Source: Runella zeae DSM 19591
GTDB taxonomy: Bacteria > Bacteroidota > Bacteroidia > Cytophagales > Spirosomataceae
Direction of reading: 5' to 3'
Length of the DNA: 64,000 nucleotides
Assembly: GCF_000423565.1 (NCBI RefSeq)
Contig: NZ_KE384040.1
Coordinates: forward strand, 73,668 to 137,667
This document shows positions 25,701-34,725 of this stretch, in pieces (positions within the stretch are counted from its first letter, which is position 1; every line of letters begins with the position of its first letter). The translations under genes were made by a program, and so were the position numbers. The notes under the pieces were generated by a model, which saw only the letters and a list, made by a program, of their open reading frames with translations, made no database searches and was not told where the DNA came from.

Positions 25701-26492
25701 ATGAAAACCGCCTTCAAAGCACTTCTACTGTTAAGTTTCCTTCTGCCTGCCTCGATGTGTATGGCTCAAAAAGGAAAAAGATTTAAGCCCAAAGAAGTGT
25801 ATAAATCCAGCAGCTTGGTTATCACCCAAATAACCGAAAATACCTTTGAGCACACTTCCTTCAAACAAACCAATGATTTTGGCAATGTTCCTTGCAATGG
25901 CCTGATTGTCCGCAATGCGGACGAAGTCATCATTTTTGATACTCCCACCAACGATAAAACCTCACAAGAGTTGATAAAATGGGTAAACGAGGGACTAAGA
26001 TGCCAAATCAAAGCCGTGATTCCTACTCATTTCCACGACGATAGCGCAGGGGGGCTAAAAGCGTTTGACGAACATCAAATTCCTTCGTATGCCTACGTGA
26101 GGACGATTGAACTCGCGAAAGTGAATAACTACGTACTCCCCAAAAATAGCTTTCAAGATTCGCTGGTCTTAAAAGTAGGCGCCGAAAAAGTAGTGGCGAA
26201 GTTTTTTGGAGAAGGCCACACCAAAGACAATGTGGTGGGGTATTTTCCGAGCGAAGACGTATTATTTGGAGGGTGTTTAATCAAGGAAAACAAAGCGAGC
26301 AAAGGATATTTGGGAGATGCCAACGTTGCAGATTGGTCAAATACGGTGGAAAAAATCAAAAACGCCTATCCTCATGTGAAGGTGGTTGTGCCCGGCCACG
26401 GTCAATACGGCAACCAAAAATTACTCGACTACACTAGCAGCTTGTTCGATACCCGAATGTTTGGAAGTAAGTTGTTTAAGAATAAACAATAA
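25701..26492 (+). CDS. Subclass B1 metallo-beta-lactamase
   Basis: The ATG at 25701 gives a 263-residue protein with a Sec signal peptide ending near CMAQ. The frame is open further upstream, but that part has no signal. The full B1 zinc-ligand set is present: H110, H112 and D114 in HFHDD, H173 in GEGHTKDN, C192 in GGCLIK and H233 in PGHG. These correspond to BBL positions 116, 118, 120, 196, 221 and 263. B1 enzymes hydrolyse most beta-lactams including carbapenems. Chromosomal B1 genes are common in Bacteroidota. A serine beta-lactamase-family gene follows 27 nt downstream, possibly in the same transcript. Confidence 0.9.
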   Translation: MKTAFKALLLLSFLLPASMCMAQKGKRFKPKEVYKSSSLVITQITENTFEHTSFKQTNDFGNVPCNGLIVRNADEVIIFDTPTNDKTSQELIKWVNEGLRCQIKAVIPTHFHDDSAGGLKAFDEHQIPSYAYVRTIELAKVNNYVLPKNSFQDSLVLKVGAEKVVAKFFGEGHTKDNVVGYFPSEDVLFGGCLIKENKASKGYLGDANVADWSNTVEKIKNAYPHVKVVVPGHGQYGNQKLLDYTSSLFDTRMFGSKLFKNKQ

Positions 26493-26519
26493 ATACACCC
26501 TCTTTTTTCATTCTTCAAA

Positions 26520-27599
26520 ATGAAATTCTTCTTCACTACCTCACTTTTATTTTGTTCGCTTTTTTGTATCGGACAAAAAACAGTTTCGTTTGCCGACTCC
26601 TTACGAAAAGTATATCATATTCCCGAAATTAGTTATGCGGTTGTCACTAGTAAAACCACGTTAGAAATCGCAGCCCTAGGCAAACATTCCACCGAGCTTC
26701 CCGACACGGCTACCCTCAATGATAGGTTTCATATTGGTTCTAATACCAAAGCAATGACTGCCTTCATCATTGCGAGCTATGTAGAAAAAGGGCGTTTAAA
26801 ATGGACGAGTAAGTTTTTTGACGTTTTTCCCGAATGGCGGAAGGGAAGCAAGCCCGAGTATCTATCCATGACGCTGCAAGACTTATTGTCTCACAAAGCT
26901 GGTATCCAGCCTTTTCAGGGAGAAAATGACCCTGAAATTCCTGATTTTAAAGGGACAAATCAAGAAAAAAGAAAACAGTTTGGACGATTTGTGCTGACGG
27001 TGGAAGCGGTAAAATTGGACGAAACGACCCCCTTCGTCTATTCCAATGCAGGCTATACGTTAGCCACCTTGATGGTGGAAAGAGCAACAAACATGAGCTG
27101 GGAACAATTGGTTGAGAAAGTATTTAATAAAGACCTAAAAATAAACGTACAGTTGTCTTGGCCCGAAAATCAAAAGCATAAAGATACGTGGGGGCACCGC
27201 ACTGAAAATGGGAGGCTGACGCCTGTCCCCTCAACGGCCGATTTTCATTTAGATTTTACCGAACCTGCTGGAGACATCAACCTCAACCTGCGGGATTACA
27301 TCAGGTTTATACAGTTAAATTTAGAAGGTCTTGCGGGGCGCAACAATTATTTGAAAGCTGAAACGTACCGTTTTCTTCACAAAGGCATTCCCAACTATTC
27401 GATGGGTTGGTACAATATCTACGAAAACAACAAAGAGCTTTCCACCCACTCAGGGACGGTAGGAACGTATTACACCCTAGTTCACATTGACAGGATAAAC
27501 AACATAGCTTACATCATTTTTACCAATGCGTTCAATGACGATACACGGCAGGGAGTAAGGCTATTAATGAGAAAATTAAAAGAGAACTACGGTAGCTGA
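26520..27599 (+). CDS. Serine hydrolase, beta-lactamase/class C family
   Basis: This 359-residue secreted protein has an N-terminal signal ending near IGQK. The SxxK motif is SNTK (S74 and K77), the YxN motif is in YSNAGYTL, and the third box is HSGTVG. These place it in the PF00144 family (class C-like hydrolases, D,D-peptidases, esterases). It follows the B1 metallo-beta-lactamase by 27 nt on the same strand, so co-expression is likely. Whether it acts on beta-lactams, peptidoglycan or small esters is not visible. Confidence 0.88.
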   Translation: MKFFFTTSLLFCSLFCIGQKTVSFADSLRKVYHIPEISYAVVTSKTTLEIAALGKHSTELPDTATLNDRFHIGSNTKAMTAFIIASYVEKGRLKWTSKFFDVFPEWRKGSKPEYLSMTLQDLLSHKAGIQPFQGENDPEIPDFKGTNQEKRKQFGRFVLTVEAVKLDETTPFVYSNAGYTLATLMVERATNMSWEQLVEKVFNKDLKINVQLSWPENQKHKDTWGHRTENGRLTPVPSTADFHLDFTEPAGDINLNLRDYIRFIQLNLEGLAGRNNYLKAETYRFLHKGIPNYSMGWYNIYENNKELSTHSGTVGTYYTLVHIDRINNIAYIIFTNAFNDDTRQGVRLLMRKLKENYGS

Positions 27600-27623
27600 G
27601 AAGTAATTTCCTCCAAAAACAAC

Positions 27624-27653
27624 AAAAGCCGACTCTTTGCAGAGCCGGCTTTT
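27624..27653. terminator. Bidirectional terminator between convergent genes
   Basis: Arms at 27624-27636 and 27641-27653 (AAAAGCCGACTCT and AGAGCCGGCTTTT, one mismatch) enclose a 4-nt loop. A/T tracts on both sides allow it to serve the serine hydrolase gene and the fusA-rpsJ unit. Confidence 0.88.
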
Positions 27654-27673
27654 TGAATTGGAAACCTTAGTCA

Positions 27674-27979
27674 TTAAACTTTAATTTCGACATCAACACC
27701 ACTAGGCAATTCAAGTTTCATCAAAGCATCTACGGTTTTGGCGCTTGACGAATGAATATCAATCAGACGCTTGTAGGTGCAAAGTTGGAATTGCTCACGC
27801 GATTTTTTGTTCACGTGGGGTGAACGCAACACCGTGTAGATTTGCTTCTCAGTAGGCAATGGAATAGGGCCGCTTACGACAGCACCTGTTGATTTCACCG
27901 CCTTCACGATGCGGTCAGCCGATTTGTCCACCAAGTTGTGGTCAAATGACTTCAATTTGATACGAATTTTTTGGTTCAT
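27674..27979 (-). CDS. rpsJ: 30S ribosomal protein S10
   Basis: The 101-residue protein starting [14 protein letters not shown] is S10 along its whole length. [10 protein letters not shown] and [13 protein letters not shown] are the strongly conserved segments. The open frame extends to 28030, but those extra residues are not part of S10, so the start is set at 27979. S10 binds 16S rRNA in the 30S head and also serves in antitermination as NusE. It lies 128 nt downstream of fusA and directly before a terminator. The usual next gene, rplC, is absent here. Confidence 0.98.
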   Translation of the reverse strand: MNQKIRIKLKSFDHNLVDKSADRIVKAVKSTGAVVSGPIPLPTEKQIYTVLRSPHVNKKSREQFQLCTYKRLIDIHSSSAKTVDALMKLELPSGVDVEIKV

Positions 27980-28107
27980 TGTAATTTTTGCTGGCTCTAA
28001 TTGTATTATTTTTCCCGTCGAAAGAGCCATTTACTCCGAAGGGAAATAGCTCCTCTCCCAAAGAGAAGCTATTTATTTTAATCCCAAAAGGGACGGTTTA
28101 TCAGGGA

Positions 28108-30216
28108 CTAACCTTTTGACTTTGCAATTACGGCTTCGGCCAAGTTGTTTGGCAAGAATTCGTAGTGAGAGAAAGTCAAGTTGGCAGTAGCACGACCTGA
28201 CGACATCGTACGAAGGTCGGTTACATAACCAAACAACTCCGACAAAGGTACATCAGCTTTGATAACTTGGGCACCCGCGCGTGAGTCCATACCTTTCATG
28301 ATACCACGACGACGGTTTAGGTCACCTGTGATAGGACCGGTGTACTCTTCAGGGGTTAAAACTTCAACCGCCATGATAGGCTCCAACAATTTCGGACCGG
28401 CTTGACGAGCAGCTTCTTTGAAGCCCAATTTCGCGGCCAATTCGAAAGAAAGTGAATCGGAGTCAACATCGTGGTAAGAACCGTGGAACAAACGCACTTT
28501 CATGCTTTCCAATTGGTATCCTGCCAAAGGCCCGTTGGACATCGCTGCTTCGAAGCCTTTTTGTACAGGTTGGATAAATTCGCGAGGAATAGCACCACCT
28601 ACTACTTCATTTACAAACTGAAGACCTTTTTTAGGCTCTTGACCTTGTTCGTGATCGTCACGTGGCCCGAGTTCAAATACGATATCGGCAAATTTACCAC
28701 GACCACCCGTTTGTTTCTTATAAACTTCACGGTGCTCAACGTTTTTGGTAATAGCTTCTTTGTAAGCTACTTGTGGCGCACCTTGGTTTACTTCCACTTT
28801 GAACTCACGACGCATACGGTCGATGATGATTTCTAAGTGAAGCTCACCCATTCCTTTGATGATAGTCTGACCTGTCTCTTCGTTAGATTCTACTTGGAGG
28901 GTAGGATCTTCTTCGATAAGTTTACCGATTGCCTTAGAGAAGTTGTCTTGGTCAGCAGTTTTCTTAGGTTCAATCGCGTACCCGATTACTGGATCAGGGA
29001 ATACCATTGATTCAAGAATGATTGGGTTTTTCTCATCAGAAAGGGTATCACCGGTTTTAATATCTTTAAAACCTACTACCGCTCCGATGTCTCCCGCTTC
29101 CAAACGCTCAATGGCATTTTGCTTATTGGCGTGCATTTGGAAGATACGCGAAATCCGCTCTTTGTTTTCTGAACGGTTGTTCAAAATATAAGAACCTGCT
29201 TCTAGTACGCCAGAATAAGCACGAATAAAACACAAACGACCTACGTAAGGGTCAGTAGCGATTTTGAACGCTAGAGCAGAGAAAGGCTCATCTACGCTTG
29301 GTTTACGAGCGATTTCTTCTCCTGTATTAGGGTTGGTTCCTTTGATGCTTTCTTTGTCGACTGGTGAAGGCAATAGCGCCATCACGTAGTCAAGCATGGT
29401 TTGTACACCTTTGTTTTTGAAAGAAGAACCACAAAGCATTGGTACGATTTTCATATCGATCGTAGCGGCACGCAAGGCAGTCAAGATTTCGTCTTCGGTG
29501 ATTGAATCTGGATCTTCGAAGTATTTTTCCATCAACGACTCGTCGTATTCTGCCACTGCTTCGAGGAGTTTTTCGCGCCATTCGGCTGCTTCTTCCTTCA
29601 TATCGTCAGGGATAGGTACGATTTCGTAAGTCATGCCTTTGTCATGCTCGTTCCAAATCATACCACGGTTGTTGATCAAGTCAACCACCCCTTTGAATTG
29701 GTCTTCTGCACCAATAGGCAATTGCAAAGGTACAGCATAGCTACCGAGCATTTCTTTAACTTGCTTGCATACGTTCAAGAAGTCAGCACCAGAGCGGTCC
29801 ATTTTGTTGACGAATCCTAAACGAGCTACGTTATAGTTGTTGGCCAAACGCCAGTTAGTTTCAGATTGAGGCTCCACCCCGTCTACTGCACTAAACAAAA
29901 ACACAAGACCATCTAATACGCGGAGTGAACGGTTTACTTCTACCGTAAAGTCAACGTGACCTGGAGTATCAATGATGTTGATATGGTACTTGTTATCTCT
30001 CCATTTCCAATCTACTGTTGTAGCGGCAGATGTAATAGTGATACCGCGTTCTTGCTCTTGCGCCATCCAGTCCATCGTTGCTGCACCATCGTGCACTTCT
30101 CCGATTTTGTGGCTTACCCCTGCGTAATAAAGAATCCGCTCCGTTGTGGTGGTTTTACCAGCATCAATGTGAGCAGCAATCCCAATGTTTCTTGTGAATT
30201 TTAAATCACGTGCCAT
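28108..30216 (-). CDS. fusA: Translation elongation factor G
   Basis: This 702-residue GTPase starts [12 protein letters not shown]. The open frame extends 32 codons upstream, but family members start at this ATG. The G1 motif AHIDAGKT is at residues 15-22, followed by GITITSAAT (switch I), DTPGHVDF (G3) and NKMDRSGAD (G4). Domains II-V follow in normal order and length. EF-G drives ribosome translocation and, with RRF, ribosome recycling. It is followed by rpsJ as in the str/S10 order. Its upstream neighbour is a divergent HIT gene, not rpsG, so the cluster has been broken on both sides. Confidence 0.98.
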   Translation of the reverse strand: MARDLKFTRNIGIAAHIDAGKTTTTERILYYAGVSHKIGEVHDGAATMDWMAQEQERGITITSAATTVDWKWRDNKYHINIIDTPGHVDFTVEVNRSLRVLDGLVFLFSAVDGVEPQSETNWRLANNYNVARLGFVNKMDRSGADFLNVCKQVKEMLGSYAVPLQLPIGAEDQFKGVVDLINNRGMIWNEHDKGMTYEIVPIPDDMKEEAAEWREKLLEAVAEYDESLMEKYFEDPDSITEDEILTALRAATIDMKIVPMLCGSSFKNKGVQTMLDYVMALLPSPVDKESIKGTNPNTGEEIARKPSVDEPFSALAFKIATDPYVGRLCFIRAYSGVLEAGSYILNNRSENKERISRIFQMHANKQNAIERLEAGDIGAVVGFKDIKTGDTLSDEKNPIILESMVFPDPVIGYAIEPKKTADQDNFSKAIGKLIEEDPTLQVESNEETGQTIIKGMGELHLEIIIDRMRREFKVEVNQGAPQVAYKEAITKNVEHREVYKKQTGGRGKFADIVFELGPRDDHEQGQEPKKGLQFVNEVVGGAIPREFIQPVQKGFEAAMSNGPLAGYQLESMKVRLFHGSYHDVDSDSLSFELAAKLGFKEAARQAGPKLLEPIMAVEVLTPEEYTGPITGDLNRRRGIMKGMDSRAGAQVIKADVPLSELFGYVTDLRTMSSGRATANLTFSHYEFLPNNLAEAVIAKSKG

Positions 30217-30495
30217 GGTTTTTGTGATTGTTATTGAATCTGTTAAGTCTAAATTGCTTAAATTGTGGTGATAAGGCGGGCGGTTTTGCCTCAGAATTAG
30301 GCATATACGCACAAATTATGGTACCATTCTGAAAATCAGAGCGCAAAATTAGAGGTTTTGCATCGGAAAACCAAACTTAGATTTATACAAATTTGCGGGA
30401 AGTGGGTTTTGTTGAGGCACTTACTTTGGCTGACTGAGGAAAGTTCGTAAATTGCCACCACTAATTTCATTGCTAACATTCTTTTACTAATTCTT

Positions 30496-30885
30496 ATGCC
30501 TTCTATATTCAGCCGTATCGTCGATGGTGAAATCCCTTCTCACAAAATTGCCGAAACCGACGAATTCCTAGCGTTTTTAGATGTTTTCCCTTGTGCGCCT
30601 GGACATACCTTGGTCATTACAAAAAAAGAGGTTGATTATATTTTTGATCTGGAGGATGAGCTATACGAAGGACTGATGAAGTTTTCGAAACAAGTGGCGG
30701 CAGCCGTCGAAAAAGCAATTCCTTGTAAGCGTATCGGCGTAGCGGTGGTGGGATTGGAAGTGCCGCATGTGCATGTGCATTTGATTCCACTCAATAGCAT
30801 GGCCGACATGAACTTCAACAATAAACTCAAAATGAGCCAAGGGGAACTTGCCGAAATCGCCGCTCAAATTCGTGCCAAACTCTAA
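30496..30885 (+). CDS. HIT family protein
   Basis: This 129-residue histidine-triad protein ends its catalytic region with VPHVHVHLIPL (H91, H93 and H95). The start SIFSRIVDGEIPSHKIAE is typical of the HinT/protein-kinase-C-interacting subgroup. These enzymes hydrolyse nucleoside phosphoramidates or related nucleotide conjugates in the cytoplasm. It lies 16 nt upstream of a GT39-like membrane glycosyltransferase on the same strand, so the two may be one transcript. Confidence 0.93.
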   Translation: MPSIFSRIVDGEIPSHKIAETDEFLAFLDVFPCAPGHTLVITKKEVDYIFDLEDELYEGLMKFSKQVAAAVEKAIPCKRIGVAVVGLEVPHVHVHLIPLNSMADMNFNNKLKMSQGELAEIAAQIRAKL

Positions 30886-30901
30886 TTCTTGATACTAACT
30901 G

Positions 30902-32509
30902 ATGAGTATTCCCAAAAGGGTTGACAAATGGGCGGTTGTCGTATTTTTTCTAGGTTATTTTTTAGTAGGGCTGTTGTCTTTTCGAGACTATGGTATTTCG
31001 TTTGATGAGCTTGTCAATCGTGGCAATGCTGTCGTATCGGCGCAGTACCTTACCGAATTGGCAGGAATAAAAGCCGATGCTTCAAACAACATTCCTAAGC
31101 TACACCAATACCGCGACAAAGATTATGGGGTAGTGTTTGAGTTGCCACTGCTCTTGGCCGAAAAAGCTCTTCGCCTCAATACTGACAATAAAAGCCAAGC
31201 TCTTTTCTATTTTAGGCATTTTTGTACTTTTTTGGTCTTTTTTGTGGGTGTTTTTTTCTTCTTCTTGACGGCTTATCGCTGGCTCAAAAATACCTACGTT
31301 GCGCTTGTTGGTACTACTTTTTTGATACTGACACCGCGTATTTTTGCCGAATCATTCTACAATGGAAAAGATGTAGTGTGTTTGGCTTTCTTTATGATTG
31401 CTACTTATTTTCTGATAGAGTTTGTGCGGTATCGTCGGTTCTGGGATGGGGTTTGGTTGGCGTTTTTTACGGCGGTCTCTATCAACATGCGCCCCACTGG
31501 GCTGATTTTGCCAGTAGTTGCTATGGGTTGGCTGGTCATAGACGGGGTACAAATTCCTTCTTTACGTCGCCCAATCTTGCGCCTAGGAGCGATTCAGCTA
31601 GGACTCGTAGTGGTTTTTACGGTGGCATTGTGGCCTTATTTATGGGAAAACCCCATCGCTCATTTTGGACAAGTCTTGCAAAATATGAGCAAATTTCGCT
31701 TTACTTTTCCTGTGTTATTTTTGGGAAAAAGCACTCCTGCGCCCCAACTGCCCCGTTATTATGCCATGGTATATGTACTAATCACTACCCCGATTGTTTA
31801 TTTATTACTCTGGGTGGTGGGCGGTTTTCGTATCATTCAAAATACCCTAAAAGACATTCGCAACATAGGGCTTCATCGGGAAGCTATTACTTTTTTAGGG
31901 CTAAGTGTAGGCCCTTTTGTGGCAGTAGCACTTCTGCATTCGGTACTCTACGACGGTTGGCGGCAGTTGTACTTTGCCTATGGTGCTTTTATGTTGGTAG
32001 CGATGAGAGGGCTCGTTTATCTTACTGATGAAATCTCCCTATCGAGATGGCTAAAAACTTCTCTGATAGTAGTCACTTCTTTTTATATTCTATATATTGG
32101 TTGGTGGATGTACCAAAACCATCCCTATCAAAATGTCTATTTTAATACCTTAGCTCCTAAGCCGATTGCTTCTCATTTTGAGAGAGATTATTGGGGACTG
32201 TCGTACCGGCAAGCGTTGGAATATATCGCCGCGCACGACAATCGACCTCATCTTGAGGTCATTGCTAACTTAAAGCCTGGCTATCTCAATCAGATGATGC
32301 TGAGTGAAAGCGCTAAGAAAAGAATTCACTGTGAGCATATCACTCCCGAAGAAAGAAAGCAAAAGAAGGCTTCGGAATTGGAGTGTGACTATTTTATTAC
32401 AGAATACCGTTATGCCCCTAGCCCTTTTCCTTATGAAAAAGAACTCTATTCAATTGAAGTAGACGGTTTCAAAATCATGTCGGTATTTGACGGAAAAATA
32501 AAGAAATAA
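30902..32509 (+). CDS. GT39/ArnT-like membrane glycosyltransferase
   Basis: This 535-residue polytopic membrane protein has about ten to eleven membrane segments. The first periplasmic loop carries the acidic pair D35-E36 in ISFDELVNRG, as in the GT-C enzymes of the PMT/ArnT group, which use lipid-phosphate sugar donors. A C-terminal soluble part of ~110 residues (QALEYIAAHD onward) is expected in the periplasm. The acceptor is unknown. A second, unrelated-looking GT39 gene lies at 47368-49068. It is probably co-transcribed with the HIT gene. Confidence 0.8.
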   Translation: MSIPKRVDKWAVVVFFLGYFLVGLLSFRDYGISFDELVNRGNAVVSAQYLTELAGIKADASNNIPKLHQYRDKDYGVVFELPLLLAEKALRLNTDNKSQALFYFRHFCTFLVFFVGVFFFFLTAYRWLKNTYVALVGTTFLILTPRIFAESFYNGKDVVCLAFFMIATYFLIEFVRYRRFWDGVWLAFFTAVSINMRPTGLILPVVAMGWLVIDGVQIPSLRRPILRLGAIQLGLVVVFTVALWPYLWENPIAHFGQVLQNMSKFRFTFPVLFLGKSTPAPQLPRYYAMVYVLITTPIVYLLLWVVGGFRIIQNTLKDIRNIGLHREAITFLGLSVGPFVAVALLHSVLYDGWRQLYFAYGAFMLVAMRGLVYLTDEISLSRWLKTSLIVVTSFYILYIGWWMYQNHPYQNVYFNTLAPKPIASHFERDYWGLSYRQALEYIAAHDNRPHLEVIANLKPGYLNQMMLSESAKKRIHCEHITPEERKQKKASELECDYFITEYRYAPSPFPYEKELYSIEVDGFKIMSVFDGKIKK

Positions 32510-32563
32510 TGCCTCTTGTTTCTGTTTTTCATAACTAAAAGTAATCATAGATAAGATTTTATG

Positions 32564-32596
32564 ATTGGCGCTTGATATGCCCTTGGGCTACATTTG
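32564..32596 (+). promoter_or_regulatory. Candidate promoter for the ferredoxin reductase operon
   Basis: ATTG (32564-32567) and TACATTTG (32589-32596) are 21 nt apart. The -7 box fits TAnnTTTG exactly and the upstream box differs by one base. This leaves a leader of about 80 nt before the ATG at 32686. Confidence 0.35.
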
Positions 32597-32685
32597 TTGC
32601 CATGAAATGATTGAAAGTCACAAATAAGCACTTTTGTCAGGCTTTCTACCTTTAATTTCTTATTCATTGAAAATTACTAATAGTT

Positions 32686-33690
32686 ATGATTTTAACTGAT
32701 ATTTGTATCATAGGTGCTGGTCCTGTTGGGCTATTTAGTGTTTTTGAAGCGGGGCTTCTCAAGATGCGTTGCCACTTAATCGACGCGTTGCCACAGGTAG
32801 GAGGGCAGCTTTCTGAGATTTATCCCCAAAAACCTATTTATGATATTCCAGGGTATCCTACTATCAAGGCACAAGAACTGATTGATAACCTAATGGCTCA
32901 AATAGCTCCTTTTAAGCCCAGTTTTACTTTGGGTGAAAGAGTAGAGGCAATCGAGCGTCAAGAAGATCAATCTCTGATTGTCAAAACTTCTGATGGCACC
33001 TTGGTACATACCAAAGTAGTGGTGATTGCAGGGGGGCTAGGTTGTTTTGAGCCGCGTAAGCCCGAAATCGCTGACTTGGAGACTTTTGAGGGGAAAGGTG
33101 TCGCGTATATGGTTAAAAACCCTGAATTATTTAGAGACAAACATATTGTGTTGGCGGGGGGAGGTGACTCTGCCTTAGACTGGACAGCTTACTTGTCGGA
33201 GGTAGCTAAGACTACGACCCTTATTCATAGAAGTGATACTTTTAGAGGTGCTCCCGACTCGGCCGAAAAGGTGTTTGAATTGGCCGGAAAAGGCAAGATT
33301 AACTTGATTTTGCAATCCAACGTAGTGAGTTTACAGGGCAATGGCCACTTGAAGGAGGTAATCGTAGTAGGCAAAGACAAGGCCCAGCGAGCGATTCGTT
33401 CAGATTATTTTATTCCACTTTTTGGACTCAGCCCTAAGCTAGGGCCTATTGCAGATTGGGGACTCAATATTAGTAAATCGGCTATTGAGGTTGATACCTT
33501 CGATTACTCTACCAACGTCGAACGTATCTATGCTATTGGTGATATCAATACTTATCCCGGAAAACTCAAATTGATTTTGACGGGATTTCACGAAGCAGCG
33601 ATGATGTGCCAAAGTGCTTTCAAGTACGTATACCCCAATCAGCACCTTAGTTTCAAATATACCACCGTCAACGGTGTTAATGCTTTTTAA
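32686..33690 (+). CDS. Thioredoxin-reductase-like ferredoxin-NADP+ reductase
   Basis: This 334-residue flavoprotein has an N-terminal FAD-binding motif (CIIGAGPVGLFSVFEAG, residues ~6-22). The central NADPH-binding motif is VLAGGGDSALDW (~155), and an FAD-contacting YAIGDIN lies near 280. It lacks the CxxC redox pair of thioredoxin reductase. The segment GGQLSEIYPQKPIYDIPGYP is typical of TrxR-like FNR. The enzyme transfers electrons between NADPH and ferredoxin. The next gene, 2 nt downstream, is a [2Fe-2S] ferredoxin, its obvious partner. The unit ends in a long terminator. Confidence 0.93.
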   Translation: MILTDICIIGAGPVGLFSVFEAGLLKMRCHLIDALPQVGGQLSEIYPQKPIYDIPGYPTIKAQELIDNLMAQIAPFKPSFTLGERVEAIERQEDQSLIVKTSDGTLVHTKVVVIAGGLGCFEPRKPEIADLETFEGKGVAYMVKNPELFRDKHIVLAGGGDSALDWTAYLSEVAKTTTLIHRSDTFRGAPDSAEKVFELAGKGKINLILQSNVVSLQGNGHLKEVIVVGKDKAQRAIRSDYFIPLFGLSPKLGPIADWGLNISKSAIEVDTFDYSTNVERIYAIGDINTYPGKLKLILTGFHEAAMMCQSAFKYVYPNQHLSFKYTTVNGVNAF

Positions 33691-33692
33691 TC

Positions 33693-34010
33693 ATGATACA
33701 ATTTACCGTAGAAGATAGAGTAGGTCAGCGGCAAGACCTCGAAATCCCCGAAGGAATCGGGCTAAATCTCATGGAAGTCCTCAAGGCTTCCGAATACCAC
33801 ATCTTGGCTACGTGCGGAGGTATGGCTTTGTGCGCTACTTGTCACGTAGAAGTACTCAACGGCGGAGACAATCTTCCGCCCGTCAATGATGCCGAATTGG
33901 ATATTCTAGATACCCTTCCTGCGGCTACTTCCTGTAGTCGTTTGGCGTGTCAGCTGCGAGTGGATGAATCAATGATCGGTGCAGTATTCAAAATAGTGGG
34001 AGAAGAATAA
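33693..34010 (+). CDS. [2Fe-2S] ferredoxin, adrenodoxin type
   Basis: This 105-residue protein has four cluster ligands at C41, C47, C50 and C86, in the pattern C-X5-C-X2-C-X35-C of adrenodoxin-type ferredoxins. C81 is an extra cysteine. The segment LATCGGMALCATCHVEV is the cluster loop. It is encoded 2 nt after the ferredoxin-NADP+ reductase gene and must be its redox partner in the cytoplasm. The downstream electron acceptor is unknown. Haem-degrading, P450 or iron-sulfur assembly roles are possible in this family. Confidence 0.95.
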   Translation: MIQFTVEDRVGQRQDLEIPEGIGLNLMEVLKASEYHILATCGGMALCATCHVEVLNGGDNLPPVNDAELDILDTLPAATSCSRLACQLRVDESMIGAVFKIVGEE

Positions 34011-34070
34011 AAATTTCGGTTTTAACTTGTAATCCCCTCCTATGAGTCATTGCCAAATGGGATGATTCCT

Positions 34071-34135
34071 AAAAAACCTTCTGATTTGTGTTTGAGTGGA
34101 GATGCGCTCCCAAATACAAACAGAAGGTTTTTTTT
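34071..34135 (+). terminator. Long intrinsic terminator of the reductase-ferredoxin operon
   Basis: Outer arms AAAAAACCTTCTG (34071-34083) and CAGAAGGTTTTTT (34121-34133) continue inward with TTTGTGTTTG/CAAATACAAA and GGAG/CTCC pairs. The result is an almost complete 65-nt stem with a T-run at the end. Confidence 0.9.
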
Positions 34136-34188
34136 ATGTGTATGATAGCTATCTTTTTACAAAAATTTTTTCCTTAAGCTATTGTTTT

Positions 34189-34352
34189 GACTTCTCCGAA
34201 GTCGTTTGTTTTGGGTGGGGACGTGTTAACTACAAATGTTGTGCCTCTCCGAGGCAGAATGTGAAAATGCCGCTGAGGAAGAGAAGGTTGGGAGAAGCTT
34301 AATCTTTGTAGGATGAGGTTTTTAGCTTCGCAACAAGGACTTCGGAGAAGTC
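34189..34352. repeat. Three TCTCCGA-core hairpins in the gap before rsmH
   Basis: GACTTCTCCGAAGTC (34189-34203), TGCCTCTCCGAGGCA (34242-34256) and GACTTCGGAGAAGTC (34338-34352, opposite strand) are 15-nt palindromes sharing the core TCTCCGA with different but self-complementary arms. The same kind of element occurs inside the 63-bp repeats at 5558 and 6629. Confidence 0.8.
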
Positions 34353-34725
34353 AAACAAAAATCTTTTTGATAACAAATTTTGAGCTTCTGATTCTAGCGA
34401 CTATATGTTAGTTGTTCCTACGCTTTCCAACCTTCGGGATAATTCTTTGATAAGAAACGGTTCTTATAAGTCTTTCTTTTTGAAGTAGTTTTAAAATTTT
34501 CCCTCAAAAAGAAAAAAATACCTATCTTAGAGTTGAGACGAAATTTCTATCTTTGTCATACGAGAATATACTGTCGTTATCCCCTTTGAAAATACAATCA
34601 ATTGTCCGTTCGTCGTTAATTTGACGAATACTACCCCTTGTCTCGTCAAGTTCGTTATTTTTGCGCGCCCCAAGCCGTAAGGCGAGGCGTTGTTTGAAAT
34701 TGACAGAGTAATATTAATCTAAAAA
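34353..34725. other. Non-coding stretch before rsmH with candidate -7 boxes
   Basis: I see no gene in 34353-34725. The mraZ gene that normally precedes rsmH is absent. Two TAnnTTTG matches are present, TATCTTTG at 34548-34555 and TATTTTTG at 34656-34663. The second has CTTG 15 nt upstream and would give a ~60-nt leader for rsmH. Both promoter calls are weak. Confidence 0.4.

Noticed and set aside
30217-30312. Longer N-terminus of EF-G
   Set aside because: The extra 32 codons have no similarity to EF-G, and the family start [12 protein letters not shown] is at 30216.
34096-34302. Small protein in the gap before rsmH
   Set aside because: It starts inside a terminator hairpin, reads through two palindromic repeats and has no recognisable features.
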